Assembly: GCA_900547955.1 (NCBI GenBank)
Contig: URIR01000008.1
Location: 1-56,805 of the forward strand
Reading direction: 5' to 3'
Source: an uncultured Eubacteriales bacterium
GTDB taxonomy: Bacteria > Bacillota > Clostridia > Christensenellales > QALW01
DNA: 56,805 nucleotides
The position numbers and the translations under genes were made by a program. Below, piece after piece: positions 43,387 through 51,622 of the stretch. Positions within the stretch are counted from its first letter, which is position 1. The number at the start of each line of letters is the position of its first letter. The notes under the pieces were generated by a model. The model was not told the DNA's origin, ran no database searches, and worked only from the letters and a program-made list of their open reading frames with translations.

Positions 43387-45177
43387 TTACTTCTTTTCAA
43401 TAGCGCCGAAGCGGCATTTTTCCATGCAGGCTCCGCACTTAATGCATTTATCCTGGTCTATGACGAAGGGCTGCTTTATAGTGCCCGAAATAGCGCCTAC
43501 TGGACATACCTTGGCGCACAGACTGCAGCCTTTGCATTTCTCGGGATTAATCTGTATTCTGGCCAGCTTTTTGCAGTGGCCTGCGGGACAGCGCTTTTCA
43601 TATATATGCGCTTCGTATTCGTCTCTGAAATATCTCAGAGTGCTCAAAACAGGGTTTGGAGCGGTCTGTCCCAGTCCGCAGAGAGCTGTGGATTTAATAT
43701 TATAGGCCAGCTCCTCTAATTTTTCAATGTCGCCGTCCCGGCCCTCGCCGTTGGTTATACGCTCGAGTATTTCCAGCATGCGGCGGGTACCTACACGGCA
43801 AGGCGTACATTTTCCGCAGGATTCGTCTACGGTAAATTCCAGGAAGAATTTAGCGATATCCACCATGCAGTTATCCTCGTCCATAACTATAAGGCCGCCC
43901 GAACCCATCATGGAGCCTATGGCGATAAGGGAATCATAATCAATGGGGGTATCCAGATGGGACGCGGGAATGCAGCCGCCCGAAGGACCGCCCGTCTGAG
44001 CCGCTTTAAAGCGCTTGCCGCCCGGTATGCCGCCGCCTATATCGTAAACTATTTCGCGCACGGTCGTACCCATGGGAACTTCAACCAGTCCGGTATTTAT
44101 TATCTTGCCGCCCAGCGCAAAGACCTTTGTGCCCTTGCTCTTTTCAGTACCCATGGAGGCGAACCATTCGGCGCCGTTGAGGATAATTTGAGGGATGTTG
44201 GCATAGGTTTCAACGTTGTTGAGCAGAGTGGGCTTTCCAAAAACACCCTTAACGGCTGGGAAGGGCGGACGGGGACGGGGCTCGCCGCGCTTGCCCTCTA
44301 TGCTGGTAAGCAATGCAGTTTCTTCGCCGCAGACAAACGCGCCTGCGCCCAGACGTATCTCAATGTCAAAGCTAAAATCGGTGCCAAAGATATTTTTGCC
44401 CAGCAGCCCGTATTCGCGGGCCTGGTCTATAGCTATCTGAAGTCTTTTAACCGCTATGGGATATTCGGCGCGGACATATATGTAGCCCTGATCCGAGCCT
44501 ATCGCATAACCGGCTATGGTCATGGCTTCCAGCACGGCGTGAGGGTCGCCCTCCAATACCGAGCGGTCCATAAAGGCGCCGGGGTCGCCCTCGTCGCCGT
44601 TGCAGGCGACATATTTTTTATCAGCCTGGGATTTGTAAGCAAATTCCCATTTGGTGCCGGTTGAGAAGCCCGCGCCGCCTCTGCCGCGCAGACCTGAACG
44701 CTTAATTATATCTATAACCTCTTCCCGGCTCAGCTCGGTAAGACATTTGCCCAGCGCCTTATAGCCGTCAAAGGCGATATATTCGTCTATTTTCTCAGGG
44801 TCAATAACGCCGCAGTTGCGCAGGGCTATACGCTTCTGCTTTTTATAAAATTCGATATCGCCCAGCGAGGTGTGATGCACCTGTCCATCCTTAGCCTCGT
44901 GATAAATAAGGTCCTGGACAATCCGGCCCTTAATAAGGTGCTCGGATACTATAAGGTCTACGTCTTCGGGCTTAATGCGGGCGTAAAAGGCGCCCTCGGG
45001 GTATACGATTACAATAGGGCCTCTCTCGCACAGTCCGAAGCAGCCCGTGCGCACTACCTTTATTTCCTCGCTCAGGCCGTTTTTCTCTATAAGCTCCTCA
45101 AACCGCTCTATAATTTTGAGCGAATTGGAGGAGGTGCAGCCCGTTCCGCCGCAAACTAGCACATGTGAACGATACAT
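43387..45177 (-). CDS. hydB: HydB, NuoF-like NAD/FMN subunit
   Basis: The flavin subunit of the HydABC hydrogenase and proposed site of electron bifurcation. The N-terminal thioredoxin-like 2Fe-2S domain (CGGTGCTSS, RTGCFGLC) precedes a NuoF core with RGRGGAGFSTGTKW (FMN/NADH) near 165, CNGDEGDPGAFMDR, and the 4Fe-4S motif ESCGKCTPCRVG near 460. Two C-terminal ferredoxin clusters follow (CKGCSLCAKVC, CIKCGACMEKC). The 596-aa length is as expected. The 15-base gap to hydA and the shared strand show an operon. Confidence 0.94.
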   Translation of the reverse strand: MYRSHVLVCGGTGCTSSNSLKIIERFEELIEKNGLSEEIKVVRTGCFGLCERGPIVIVYPEGAFYARIKPEDVDLIVSEHLIKGRIVQDLIYHEAKDGQVHHTSLGDIEFYKKQKRIALRNCGVIDPEKIDEYIAFDGYKALGKCLTELSREEVIDIIKRSGLRGRGGAGFSTGTKWEFAYKSQADKKYVACNGDEGDPGAFMDRSVLEGDPHAVLEAMTIAGYAIGSDQGYIYVRAEYPIAVKRLQIAIDQAREYGLLGKNIFGTDFSFDIEIRLGAGAFVCGEETALLTSIEGKRGEPRPRPPFPAVKGVFGKPTLLNNVETYANIPQIILNGAEWFASMGTEKSKGTKVFALGGKIINTGLVEVPMGTTVREIVYDIGGGIPGGKRFKAAQTGGPSGGCIPASHLDTPIDYDSLIAIGSMMGSGGLIVMDEDNCMVDIAKFFLEFTVDESCGKCTPCRVGTRRMLEILERITNGEGRDGDIEKLEELAYNIKSTALCGLGQTAPNPVLSTLRYFRDEYEAHIYEKRCPAGHCKKLARIQINPEKCKGCSLCAKVCPVGAISGTIKQPFVIDQDKCIKCGACMEKCRFGAIEKK

Positions 45178-45188
45178 TGTTATCCTCC

Positions 45189-45569
45189 TTAATTCTTGTT
45201 GTTGGCCTCGTAATAGCCTATGGTGTATTCATCCACTACATTGCCGTTTACGAGATGGTCGTTTACTATTTTAGCTATCATGTCGGGCTGAACCTTAACA
45301 TAGGTTACTTTTTCCTTGCCCGGACAAAAAACCTCTACTATTGGCTCCAGCCGGCAGACTCCTATGCAGCCGGTCTGAGAAACTGAAACGTTGTTCAGCC
45401 CGCGCTTTGCAATCTCTTCCATAAAGCCCAGAAGCACGGGACGCGCGCCGGCGGCTATGCCGCAGGTAGCCATTCCTACTACGACGCGGATATTGTCGTT
45501 TTCCTTGCGCATGCTTATGCTGTTTAAGGTTTTCTTCCTGATTTCTTCAAGCTCTTTTAAGGATTTCAT
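45189..45569 (-). CDS. thioredoxin-like 2Fe-2S ferredoxin
   Basis: The 126-aa protein has the four-Cys 2Fe-2S pattern of the thioredoxin-like ferredoxin family: MATCGIAAGA near 34 and SQTGCIGVCRLEP near 66, with one extra position. An N-terminal helix of about 25 residues comes first. It is a stand-alone version of the domain fused at the start of HydB and lies between hydB and the ATPase-domain gene, as in other hydABC clusters. It may carry electrons to or from HydB. Its start overlaps the upstream stop by ATGA. Confidence 0.88.
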   Translation of the reverse strand: MKSLKELEEIRKKTLNSISMRKENDNIRVVVGMATCGIAAGARPVLLGFMEEIAKRGLNNVSVSQTGCIGVCRLEPIVEVFCPGKEKVTYVKVQPDMIAKIVNDHLVNGNVVDEYTIGYYEANNKN

Positions 45570-46120
45570 AAAATTTTACCTCCGCCTATTTGATTTATTT
45601 CCTCGTTGATGCTCTGGCGCATCCAGGATATTATTTCTGGAGTATCCAGAGGCACTCCCTCGAGAGCGCCTTTAATTTCTCTGGTGTCAAAATTCATTTG
45701 GCCGGCGTCCGTTATAAATTTATAAATAAAATCTATATCCTGATGGCTTATTACCTGAGATACCATAGTGTCGGTCATATTGCCCAGGGGAGGACAGTCT
45801 ATATTGCCTGTCATAAAGACCGCGCTTATAAGCGTGCCTTTGCCCTTTTGGCTCTTTATTTCAAAGCTGCCCCCGCAGCCCTCGGCGCCTGCCTTAAACA
45901 GGGGAATACCCAGGCCCACCCGGCGGGTGGTACGCTCGGTAACAAAGGGGTCGGTCACTTTTAGAACGTATTCCTCATCCATACCGCAGCCGTTATCCTC
46001 TATGGAAACGCTTAATCTCCCTGAGGCCTGGTCAAAATGGACGATGACGATTATTAACGAAGCGCCTGCGCGTATGCTGTTCTGCAATATGTCGAGAATA
46101 TGCAGGGAAATTTCATTCAT
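45566..46120 (-). CDS. histidine-kinase-like ATPase domain protein
   Basis: The 184-aa protein is a stand-alone GHKL ATP-binding domain: N box HILDILQNSIRAGAS near residue 7, G1 box EDNGCGMD near 42, and G2 region VGLGIPLFKAGAEGCGGSF near 68. There is no dimerisation helix or phospho-acceptor His, so it is not a full kinase. It is found inside hyd gene clusters of Clostridia and Thermotoga-type organisms, perhaps as a regulator or assembly factor; this is inference. It overlaps the ferredoxin gene by four bases. Confidence 0.82.
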   Translation of the reverse strand: MNEISLHILDILQNSIRAGASLIIVIVHFDQASGRLSVSIEDNGCGMDEEYVLKVTDPFVTERTTRRVGLGIPLFKAGAEGCGGSFEIKSQKGKGTLISAVFMTGNIDCPPLGNMTDTMVSQVISHQDIDFIYKFITDAGQMNFDTREIKGALEGVPLDTPEIISWMRQSINEEINQIGGGKIL

Positions 46121-46126
46121 AAGCGT

Positions 46127-46609
46127 TTAGGCCTTATATTTAGCCAGTATGCCGGGAATATCTTCAGGCTTGAGCCGTCCGTAAACGTCGTCGTTTATTG
46201 TCATGACGGGGGCAAGGCCGCAGCAGCCCAGACAGCGGGTGGCCTGAATGGTGAATTTTCCATCCTTTGTGGTTTTGCCAGTAGGGATATTCAGTTCGTT
46301 TTCCACTTTTTCCAGTACTGCCTGCGCGCCCTTAACATAGCAGGCGGTGCCCGTACATACGCCTATTACATATGCGCCCTTGGGCTCCAGGGAAAACTGG
46401 GCGTAGAAAGTCGCTACCCCGTACACTTCGGCTACCGGAACATTAAGCGCTTCGGCAATTACGCTCTGGATTTCAAGAGAGAGATAGCCGAAAAGCTCCT
46501 GAGCCTTCTGCATCACCGGCATAAGCGCGCCCTTATCGTCCTTATGCTGGGCAATAAATTCATTCAGCTCGTCCAGCTTCTGCTGCTTTTCTTCACTAGT
46601 CAAAGACAT
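46127..46609 (-). CDS. hydC: HydC, NuoE-like 2Fe-2S subunit
   Basis: The small electron-transfer subunit of the HydABC hydrogenase. It has an N-terminal helical part (KLDELNEFIAQHKDDKGALMPVMQKAQ), then the NuoE core with VYGVATFYAQFSLEPKG near 63 and a 2Fe-2S site from CTGTAC (near 85) and CLGCCGLAP (near 127). The 160-aa length is normal. GGAGG lies 7 bases ahead of the ATG. It is the first gene of the core unit; a 169-base gap separates it from the upstream PHP gene. Confidence 0.93.
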   Translation of the reverse strand: MSLTSEEKQQKLDELNEFIAQHKDDKGALMPVMQKAQELFGYLSLEIQSVIAEALNVPVAEVYGVATFYAQFSLEPKGAYVIGVCTGTACYVKGAQAVLEKVENELNIPTGKTTKDGKFTIQATRCLGCCGLAPVMTINDDVYGRLKPEDIPGILAKYKA

Positions 46610-46778
46610 TTATTTACCTCCTGATTTATATATATAAAGATTTATTCTGTCAAAAACATCAAGCACCATTGCGCATTATATCATATAAAACGTAAAATTG
46701 CACATGTTTTTTAAGGAAAACCGCCAAAAAAACCGCATTTTGCGTTATATTTTTATTTCCTTTTAAACCAGTTAATTC

Positions 46779-47495
46779 CTAATTGGACCATTGCCCCCTT
46801 TTTACAGCCTCTAAAAATGCGGCCGGGCTGTTTTGAGACAGCTTTATTTGATGAATGGGTTCAAAAATATCGCCCAGGTTGTGCGCGTCTGAAGCGGTGA
46901 GAGTTAAAAGCTCAGAGGGATGCTCTTTAAAGCCGGAAGAGATTCCTGAGGCTGAAATTTCCGCAGTTTTTATCCCTAAATAGGGGCTTATAAAGCCGAG
47001 CAGGGGAATAAGTCCGTGGCTGGGGCGGTCTATATGCGCTGGGACCGCTTCGCCGCCGAATTCTCTTATCAACGGCACCAGCTCGTCTATGGATAATTCC
47101 AGAGGCTGAATCAGCAGCTTTGGCTCCTCGCTTAGAATATTGTCGGCCCCGTCCATAAGAATCTGCGCGCCGAAAAAACGGGGATTATTTGGCGTATCGG
47201 GTAGATATGGATAAATAGCCCGGCCAAGCGCTTCGGCGTTTTCCAGAGCGTCAAAATAGGCGAGGATGTGCACTTCCTCGCTGGATTCCAATTCCAATCC
47301 GGGAATGACGCAAAGCTCTGTTCCCTCGGCCGCGTTCAGTACTGCGCGCAGATTGCCCGCTGTATTGTGGTCGGTTACCGCAATAAGATTAAGCCCTTTG
47401 AGCATAGCCATATTAACTATGTTATTAGGGGTCATTTCATCGCTGGCGCAGGGGGAGAGGCAGGAATGTATATGAGTATCGGCGAAAATTCTCAT
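46779..47495 (-). CDS. PHP-domain metal-dependent phosphoesterase
   Basis: The 238-aa PHP-domain protein has the metal motifs DTHIHSCLSPCASD (residue 7 on), AVTDHNTAGN near 40, PGLELESSEEVHILAYF near 65, PAHIDRPSHG near 152 and SDAHNLGDI near 205. This is the stand-alone PHP type related to 3',5'-nucleoside bisphosphate phosphatases. The start MRIFADTH overlaps the DRTGG gene by ATGA; a 10-codon extension is not needed. Its conserved place in hydrogenase clusters suggests a linked role that the sequence does not reveal. Confidence 0.85.
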   Translation of the reverse strand: MRIFADTHIHSCLSPCASDEMTPNNIVNMAMLKGLNLIAVTDHNTAGNLRAVLNAAEGTELCVIPGLELESSEEVHILAYFDALENAEALGRAIYPYLPDTPNNPRFFGAQILMDGADNILSEEPKLLIQPLELSIDELVPLIREFGGEAVPAHIDRPSHGLIPLLGFISPYLGIKTAEISASGISSGFKEHPSELLTLTASDAHNLGDIFEPIHQIKLSQNSPAAFLEAVKRGQWSN

Positions 47496-47824
47496 TTTAT
47501 GCCGTTTGCGTACATAAGGCCGCATATTTCATAGGCGCTTAAGGAGCTGCTCAATATGTTGATGCCTTCCTCTTTGGCTTTTTCCAGGGAAGCTCCCTCC
47601 ATTTTAATTCCTTCGGGTAGTATGACGCAGGATAAATCGTGCAGCGCCGCTACTGCCAGGACGTTAAGATGGGTCTGGACGGTTACCCAGGCCATGCCCT
47701 GGCCGCCGTTTGCCATAACCCAGGACAGCAGGTCGCATACTATTCCTCCGCTGACCTCCCGTTCTGCATTTCCTTGGTTCAGTATGCGCGCGTCTATAAG
47801 CGCCGCGAGCTGAGCTACTGTCAT
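47492..47824 (-). CDS. DRTGG-domain protein, first copy
   Basis: The 110-aa protein consists of one DRTGG-type domain: VAQLAALIDARILN, then GGIVCDLLSWVMANG, and a C-terminal NILSSSLSAYEICGLMY. The family lies beside Fe-hydrogenase genes and in phosphotransacetylases and has no proven activity alone; ligand binding is presumed. It is similar to the second copy at 49686-50036 in layout, so the two flank the HydS-like gene. It overlaps the PHP gene by four bases. Confidence 0.78.
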   Translation of the reverse strand: MTVAQLAALIDARILNQGNAEREVSGGIVCDLLSWVMANGGQGMAWVTVQTHLNVLAVAALHDLSCVILPEGIKMEGASLEKAKEEGINILSSSLSAYEICGLMYANGIK

Positions 47825-47847
47825 AATTTTATACCTCGCTGTTTAGT

Positions 47848-49170
47848 TTATTTTTCTCCGTTTTGTTTTTTATCCAGGCTGTCGGCCAGCTCCACCATGC
47901 CCTGGGCAAGATAGCGCACCTTTTCCTTAAGACGGAAGATGCAGTCCATTTCGTCGGCAAACCCGCGAACAATATCCTCGGCCATGCAGCGGCAGCTTGG
48001 CGCGCCGCACGAGCCGCAGTCCAGACCGGGAAGCTGCTTTTGAATTTGCTCTATACGCTCCATTTTGAGTATGGCGTTTTTAATGTCGCTGTCCAGCTTC
48101 ATAACTGTGTTGGGCGGGATTTCCCGACTGAAATATATATCCTGCTCGTTTTCCAGCACGGGCGGCTCTTTAGTAAATAAGTCCTCCCGCCTGAGCATTT
48201 TTTCCACAAGACCGTTAAGACGCATTTTAGCTACATAACTGTTTTCAAAGGTGAGCGCGCCTCCTACGCAGCCGCCGTTGCAGGCCAGGCCCTCAAAGAA
48301 ATCCAGGTCGTTCAGCCTGCCGTTTTCAATCTCTTCCAGCGCCTTTATGACGTTGAAAATACCGTCTACCGCCAAATGGTGGTCCAGGCCTACCTCCTCG
48401 CATTCACCTCCGCTGACCGCCCAGCCCACGCCGCGGGCCAGCCCGTTGGGCAAAATAGGGGTTATTTCTTCGGGCTTTTGCAGCATGGCTGAAAGCCGTC
48501 CGTAAACGTCCATTATGGATATGACTCCGCTTATAGGTGTGGAAAGGTTTCCTAATGGGCTGCGGCTGGCTGTCATTTTGGCAGGGCAGGGCGATATAAA
48601 GAATACGCCTACGTCCTCTGGCCTGCATCCGGCGCGTTTGACAAAGCGCTGCCTGGCCAGCATGGCGGCCACCTCCACCGGCGGGCGGAGATTTACTATA
48701 TTATCAGTAAACGCCGGAAAGCGCACCTGAATGAGGCGTACTACAGCCGGACATGCCGAGGATATTAACGGTCTGCGGCGCCGCTCCTTTTGTATCATCC
48801 TGCGGGTATATCCGCTTACTATGTCCGCTCCTACGCTGGTTTCAAATACGTCGTCAAAGCCTAATTTTTTTATTGCGCCCAAAATATAGCTTATGTCCGT
48901 TGCGTTTTTAAACTGCCCGTAAAGGGTAGGGGCGGGCATAGCTATGCTGTAGCGGTAGGCGTTTTTTATCTCTAAAGGGTCGGTTACGGCTGTTTTGGCA
49001 TGATGGGGGCATACTCTTATGCATTCCCCGCAGTCTATGCAGCGTTCTTTAATTATGCGCGCTTTGCCGTCCCGTACTCTGATTGCTTCAGTAGGGCAGC
49101 GCTTTATACAGTTTGTGCAGCCTGTGCATTTATCCCGGTTGAGAGTGACAGAATGAAAATATTCCTGCAT
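47848..49170 (-). CDS. HydS-like putative sensory [FeFe] hydrogenase
   Basis: The 440-aa protein has two 4Fe-4S clusters at its N-terminus (CTGCTNCIKRCPTEA, CIDCGECIRVCPHHA), an H-cluster domain and a C-terminal Fe-S module (LDCGSCGAPSCRCMAEDIV). The H-cluster motifs differ from HydA: L1 SSACPAV has Ala where catalytic enzymes have the proton-relay Cys, L2 is SPCPAKM, L3 is LACNGGCVGGA. The four cluster cysteines remain. These are the marks of putative sensory (group C-like) hydrogenases. Start at MQEYFHSV fits the family; ATGs at 49182 and 49236 are in frame but lack good ribosome sites. Neighbours are ATPase and DRTGG proteins. Confidence 0.85.
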   Translation of the reverse strand: MQEYFHSVTLNRDKCTGCTNCIKRCPTEAIRVRDGKARIIKERCIDCGECIRVCPHHAKTAVTDPLEIKNAYRYSIAMPAPTLYGQFKNATDISYILGAIKKLGFDDVFETSVGADIVSGYTRRMIQKERRRRPLISSACPAVVRLIQVRFPAFTDNIVNLRPPVEVAAMLARQRFVKRAGCRPEDVGVFFISPCPAKMTASRSPLGNLSTPISGVISIMDVYGRLSAMLQKPEEITPILPNGLARGVGWAVSGGECEEVGLDHHLAVDGIFNVIKALEEIENGRLNDLDFFEGLACNGGCVGGALTFENSYVAKMRLNGLVEKMLRREDLFTKEPPVLENEQDIYFSREIPPNTVMKLDSDIKNAILKMERIEQIQKQLPGLDCGSCGAPSCRCMAEDIVRGFADEMDCIFRLKEKVRYLAQGMVELADSLDKKQNGEK

Positions 49171-49247
49171 GACAGTTTCCATTTCTCGGACGGGCGGATA
49201 GGCGCAAGCCGTTTTTTGATACCGCGTCCGGCACATTTTGTTTTTAT

Positions 49248-49676
49248 TCAGGCGAGAGCGATTTGCATTTTTATGTATGTGCCCTCTCCTTTTTTGGAGT
49301 TTATCTCAAAATTATCTGAGTTGCGCTTCATATTGGGCAGGCCCATGCCTGCTCCGAAGCCCATTTCGCGTACGCTGTCGGGGGCGGTGGACCAGCCTTC
49401 CTTGAGAGCGAGGGAGATATCTTCTATTCCGGGGCCGATATCTTTTGTGCTTATAGTTACGAACTGAGGAGTTACCTCTAATTCCAGCCTGCCGCCCAGG
49501 CTGTGTATTACCAGATTTAATTCGGCCTCATAGGAAACGATAGCTGCCCGGCGTATTACTTCGCTTTGGACGCCTAGCTGCTTTAGTATTTTTTTTATTC
49601 TGCCTGAAGCTTCGCCTGCCGAGAGAAAATCGCCGGCGCTTACTTCAAAGCTTTCGTTCAGCAGTATTTCTTCCAT
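49248..49676 (-). CDS. anti-sigma/GHKL-type ATPase domain protein
   Basis: The 142-aa protein matches the serine-kinase/anti-sigma (RsbW-like) ATPase fold: SYEAELNLVIHSLGG (N box) near residue 50, TKDIGPGIEDI (G1) near 78 and GFGAGMGLPNMKRNSD (G2) near 107, ending GEGTYIKMQI. Such a protein could phosphorylate a partner or bind one. It is the second ATPase-domain gene of the hydrogenase region and sits directly before the HydS-like gene. Function is inferred from neighbours only. Confidence 0.82.
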   Translation of the reverse strand: MEEILLNESFEVSAGDFLSAGEASGRIKKILKQLGVQSEVIRRAAIVSYEAELNLVIHSLGGRLELEVTPQFVTISTKDIGPGIEDISLALKEGWSTAPDSVREMGFGAGMGLPNMKRNSDNFEINSKKGEGTYIKMQIALA

Positions 49677-49685
49677 AATTGCACC

Positions 49686-50036
49686 TCAAACGCATATCCT
49701 GCCTGGTAGGCCGTGCTTATAAAGCTCGCCGCAGGCTTCGTAGAGAGTGAAATTGGTGGTAAGCACGGCTATATCCCGTTCTTTGGCCAGTTCTACAATT
49801 TCGTCCGAGGGCACCTTGCCCCTTACAAATATTATTACAATGACGTCCAGCATTTCGCCTGTGCGTACCACATGGGGATTAGTAAGACCTGTTAAAAGCG
49901 CCATTCTGGCTTTGGAAAAGGCTAAAACGTCGCTCATTAGGTCGCAGCCGCAGCCTGAAAGGCATTCTTCTTCCAGCTTGTCCTCTCCGCAAAGTATGTT
50001 TGCCGAAAGTATATCCTTAATTTCCTTTACTTTCAT
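49686..50036 (-). CDS. DRTGG-domain protein, second copy
   Basis: The 116-aa protein has the DRTGG layout: VKEIKDILSANILCGED, then GCGCDLMSDVLAFSKARMALLTG, and AVLTTNFTLYEACGELYKHG. It has three cysteines clustered near residues 25-32 that the first copy lacks. It starts the minus-strand hydrogenase region, only 9 bases before the ATPase-domain gene. GAATTGAATGAAAG and GGAGG upstream place the start well. Confidence 0.78.
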   Translation of the reverse strand: MKVKEIKDILSANILCGEDKLEEECLSGCGCDLMSDVLAFSKARMALLTGLTNPHVVRTGEMLDVIVIIFVRGKVPSDEIVELAKERDIAVLTTNFTLYEACGELYKHGLPGRICV

Positions 50037-50121
50037 TCAATTCCTCCGTTAATTTTAAGATAGTGCGCTCCGCCCGGAAATTTGGGGAGGAGCACACGGC
50101 GTGCAGCCCGTTCGGAGCCGC

Positions 50122-50985
50122 CTATGCTTCAAGCGAGGCGACGTATTTTATATACATGTGGGCTAATTCGATATAATTATACTTTATTTCGCTTGAAAAT
50201 GCTAGTGCTGAATCGGTATTTTTTACAGAAATATTTTCAAGCTTTTCTCTGGCCTCCTCCAGAAGCTGAGAATAGCTTTTTAATACGGCGTTTTCGCTGG
50301 TGCCCGCTATTATGCGGTTGACTGAGTCGGCCAAATCCTCCATTTTGTCCGCTATGCCCGCGGCAAAGGTTTTGTATTGAGAGGTGGAGAGCATGCCTTT
50401 ATCAAAATCTATTGTTTTTTCGGCCAGCTCGCCGCATATTTCGGGGAAATAAGCAAAGGCCTCGCTTACGGTGTCTATCTGGTCGCGGGTGGCTGTAATT
50501 TTAAATACTACTGAGCCGCTTGAGACAGGGTATACCTTAGCTTCCTTTTCATCCTGCTTTATTAGCTGTTCGCATACGCTTTGGGCTTGCTCCTGAGTGT
50601 TATAGGCTGCGGCGAAGACGCGGTAATATTCGTCCTGGATTACATAGCCCGCTCCGCCGCGTTCCTTTACGCTTTGAGCGCTTGCTTCTGCGTCGTCCTT
50701 TTCGGAAAAGGCGTCCATTTGCACCATATACATGCTTAAATCGCTTAGCTGCACGCTTTCAGTCAGTTTAACCGGACCGTTTGGGGCCGTGCTGGCCGAG
50801 GGCGAGCTGTCGTCAACCTGAGCGTCTCCGAATAAGGGAACGAAAATATTGCGGGCTAAAAAATCGCCGATTGCTCCTATGGAAAAGACAATTATGGCGA
50901 ATACTATGACAATGGCGGCTGCAGCGAGGTTTTTTTTGGTTCCTGAATTCATTCTTTGGCGTCTTAATCTGCTTCTGTATCTCAT
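50122..50985 (-). CDS. SPOR-domain membrane protein
   Basis: The 287-aa protein begins with a basic cytoplasmic tail (MRYRSRLRRQR), one membrane segment (residues 20-42), then a SPOR-type domain near 80-150: MYMVQMDAFSEKDDAEASAQSVKERGGAGYVI and YRVFAAAYNTQEQAQSV. SPOR domains bind denuded peptidoglycan at division or sporulation septa. The C-terminal half is helical with no known motif. AGGAGG lies 9 bases before the start. A cloverleaf palindrome and a MITE-like element lie upstream. Confidence 0.82.
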   Translation of the reverse strand: MRYRSRLRRQRMNSGTKKNLAAAAIVIVFAIIVFSIGAIGDFLARNIFVPLFGDAQVDDSSPSASTAPNGPVKLTESVQLSDLSMYMVQMDAFSEKDDAEASAQSVKERGGAGYVIQDEYYRVFAAAYNTQEQAQSVCEQLIKQDEKEAKVYPVSSGSVVFKITATRDQIDTVSEAFAYFPEICGELAEKTIDFDKGMLSTSQYKTFAAGIADKMEDLADSVNRIIAGTSENAVLKSYSQLLEEAREKLENISVKNTDSALAFSSEIKYNYIELAHMYIKYVASLEA

Positions 50986-51061
50986 TTTGCTTTCCTCCTT
51001 GACTGTTTACTAAATGATATTCGTTGTGCCGGGGAGGTATGCATAAAGATTGAAGGCTGTT

Positions 51062-51201
51062 TTCGGCAATATAAGAAGCGGCTGCGCTTCCCCGCGGCGC
51101 AGGCGGCCGGAGGCCGCCAGTCCGGGCGAAGCCCGGACCAGGCAGGCTTAAAAAGCCTGCCTGCGCCGCGGGGGAGCGCAGCCGCTTCTTATATTGCCGA
51201 A
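51062..51201. repeat. cloverleaf palindrome, copy 2 (outer stem plus three arms)
   Basis: Outer arms 51062-51102 and 51161-51201 pair at 40 of 41 positions. Inside are three hairpins end to end: GGCGGCC/GGCCGCC with GGA loop (51102-51118), GTCCGGGC/GCCCGGAC with GAA loop (51120-51138) and CAGGCAGGCTT/AAGCCTGCCTG (51139-51163, its last bases shared with the outer stem). It lies between two genes on the same strand, unlike copies 1 and 3. The core CCGCGGCG is shared with them. Confidence 0.9.
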
Positions 51202-51270
51202 TGCTGATTAAACAGTACTTAAAATAGCATTTCGTGCGCTGCTGCGGAGCGTTGTATTGTGATTATTTAT

Positions 51271-51545
51271 ATCCTCAGTTTACAGGGAACTACACGGTCA
51301 GAAGGCATAAAATCTGCGTCCTGCTGCGTTGCTTTGATTCCATGTACGCCCGGTACATGTCGTTTAAGCGCCTTGCATGACGCAGATTTTATGCTTTCTG
51401 ACTCTGGAGACCTCAAACGGAGAGTATTTCTTCATTTTCAAGGCAGACGAAGAAAGCGTACTGGGAGTACGCTGATTGAGGATAACGCAGAAAATGAAGA
51501 AATTATCCCGTTTTGAGGCGTGTAGTTCCCTGTAAACTGAGGGTA
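51271..51545. repeat. MITE-like folded repeat, copy B (best preserved)
   Basis: Perfect 24-base terminal inverted repeats at 51273-51296 and 51519-51542, with TA at the outer ends. Inside are two long arms: 51297-51320 pairs with 51379-51402 (23 of 24), and 51412-51439 pairs with 51490-51517 with few mismatches. Each arm has a further small hairpin (CATGTAC...GTACATG; AGCGTACT/AGTACGCT). No transposase is encoded; an 85-codon ORF across it is an accident of the repeat. With copy 2 of the cloverleaf it fills the 637-base gap between SPOR gene and cysK. Confidence 0.88.
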
Positions 51546-51564
51546 TGCACGATAAAAATAAAAA

Positions 51565-51609
51565 ATACAAAACGTTTTAGTCCGGCATAACCGGCAAAAC
51601 GTTTTGTAT
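51565..51609 (-). terminator. terminator of cysK
   Basis: ATACAAAACGTTTT pairs perfectly with AAAACGTTTTGTAT around an inner CCGG/CCGG stem; on the minus strand it is followed by TTTTTTATTTTTATC. Confidence 0.8.
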
Positions 51610-51622
51610 CCTCATTTATTGC

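Noticed and set aside
46625..46653. TTGACA/TATAAA pair upstream of hydC on the minus strand
   Set aside because: With 17-base spacing it looks ideal, but the transcript would start inside the hydC ribosome site, leaving almost no leader. Low trust.
51259..51516. 85-codon ORF, similar to part of an ORF at 31824-32138
   Set aside because: The shared peptide text comes from the MITE-like DNA repeat in both places; no ribosome site, and ORF ends differ.
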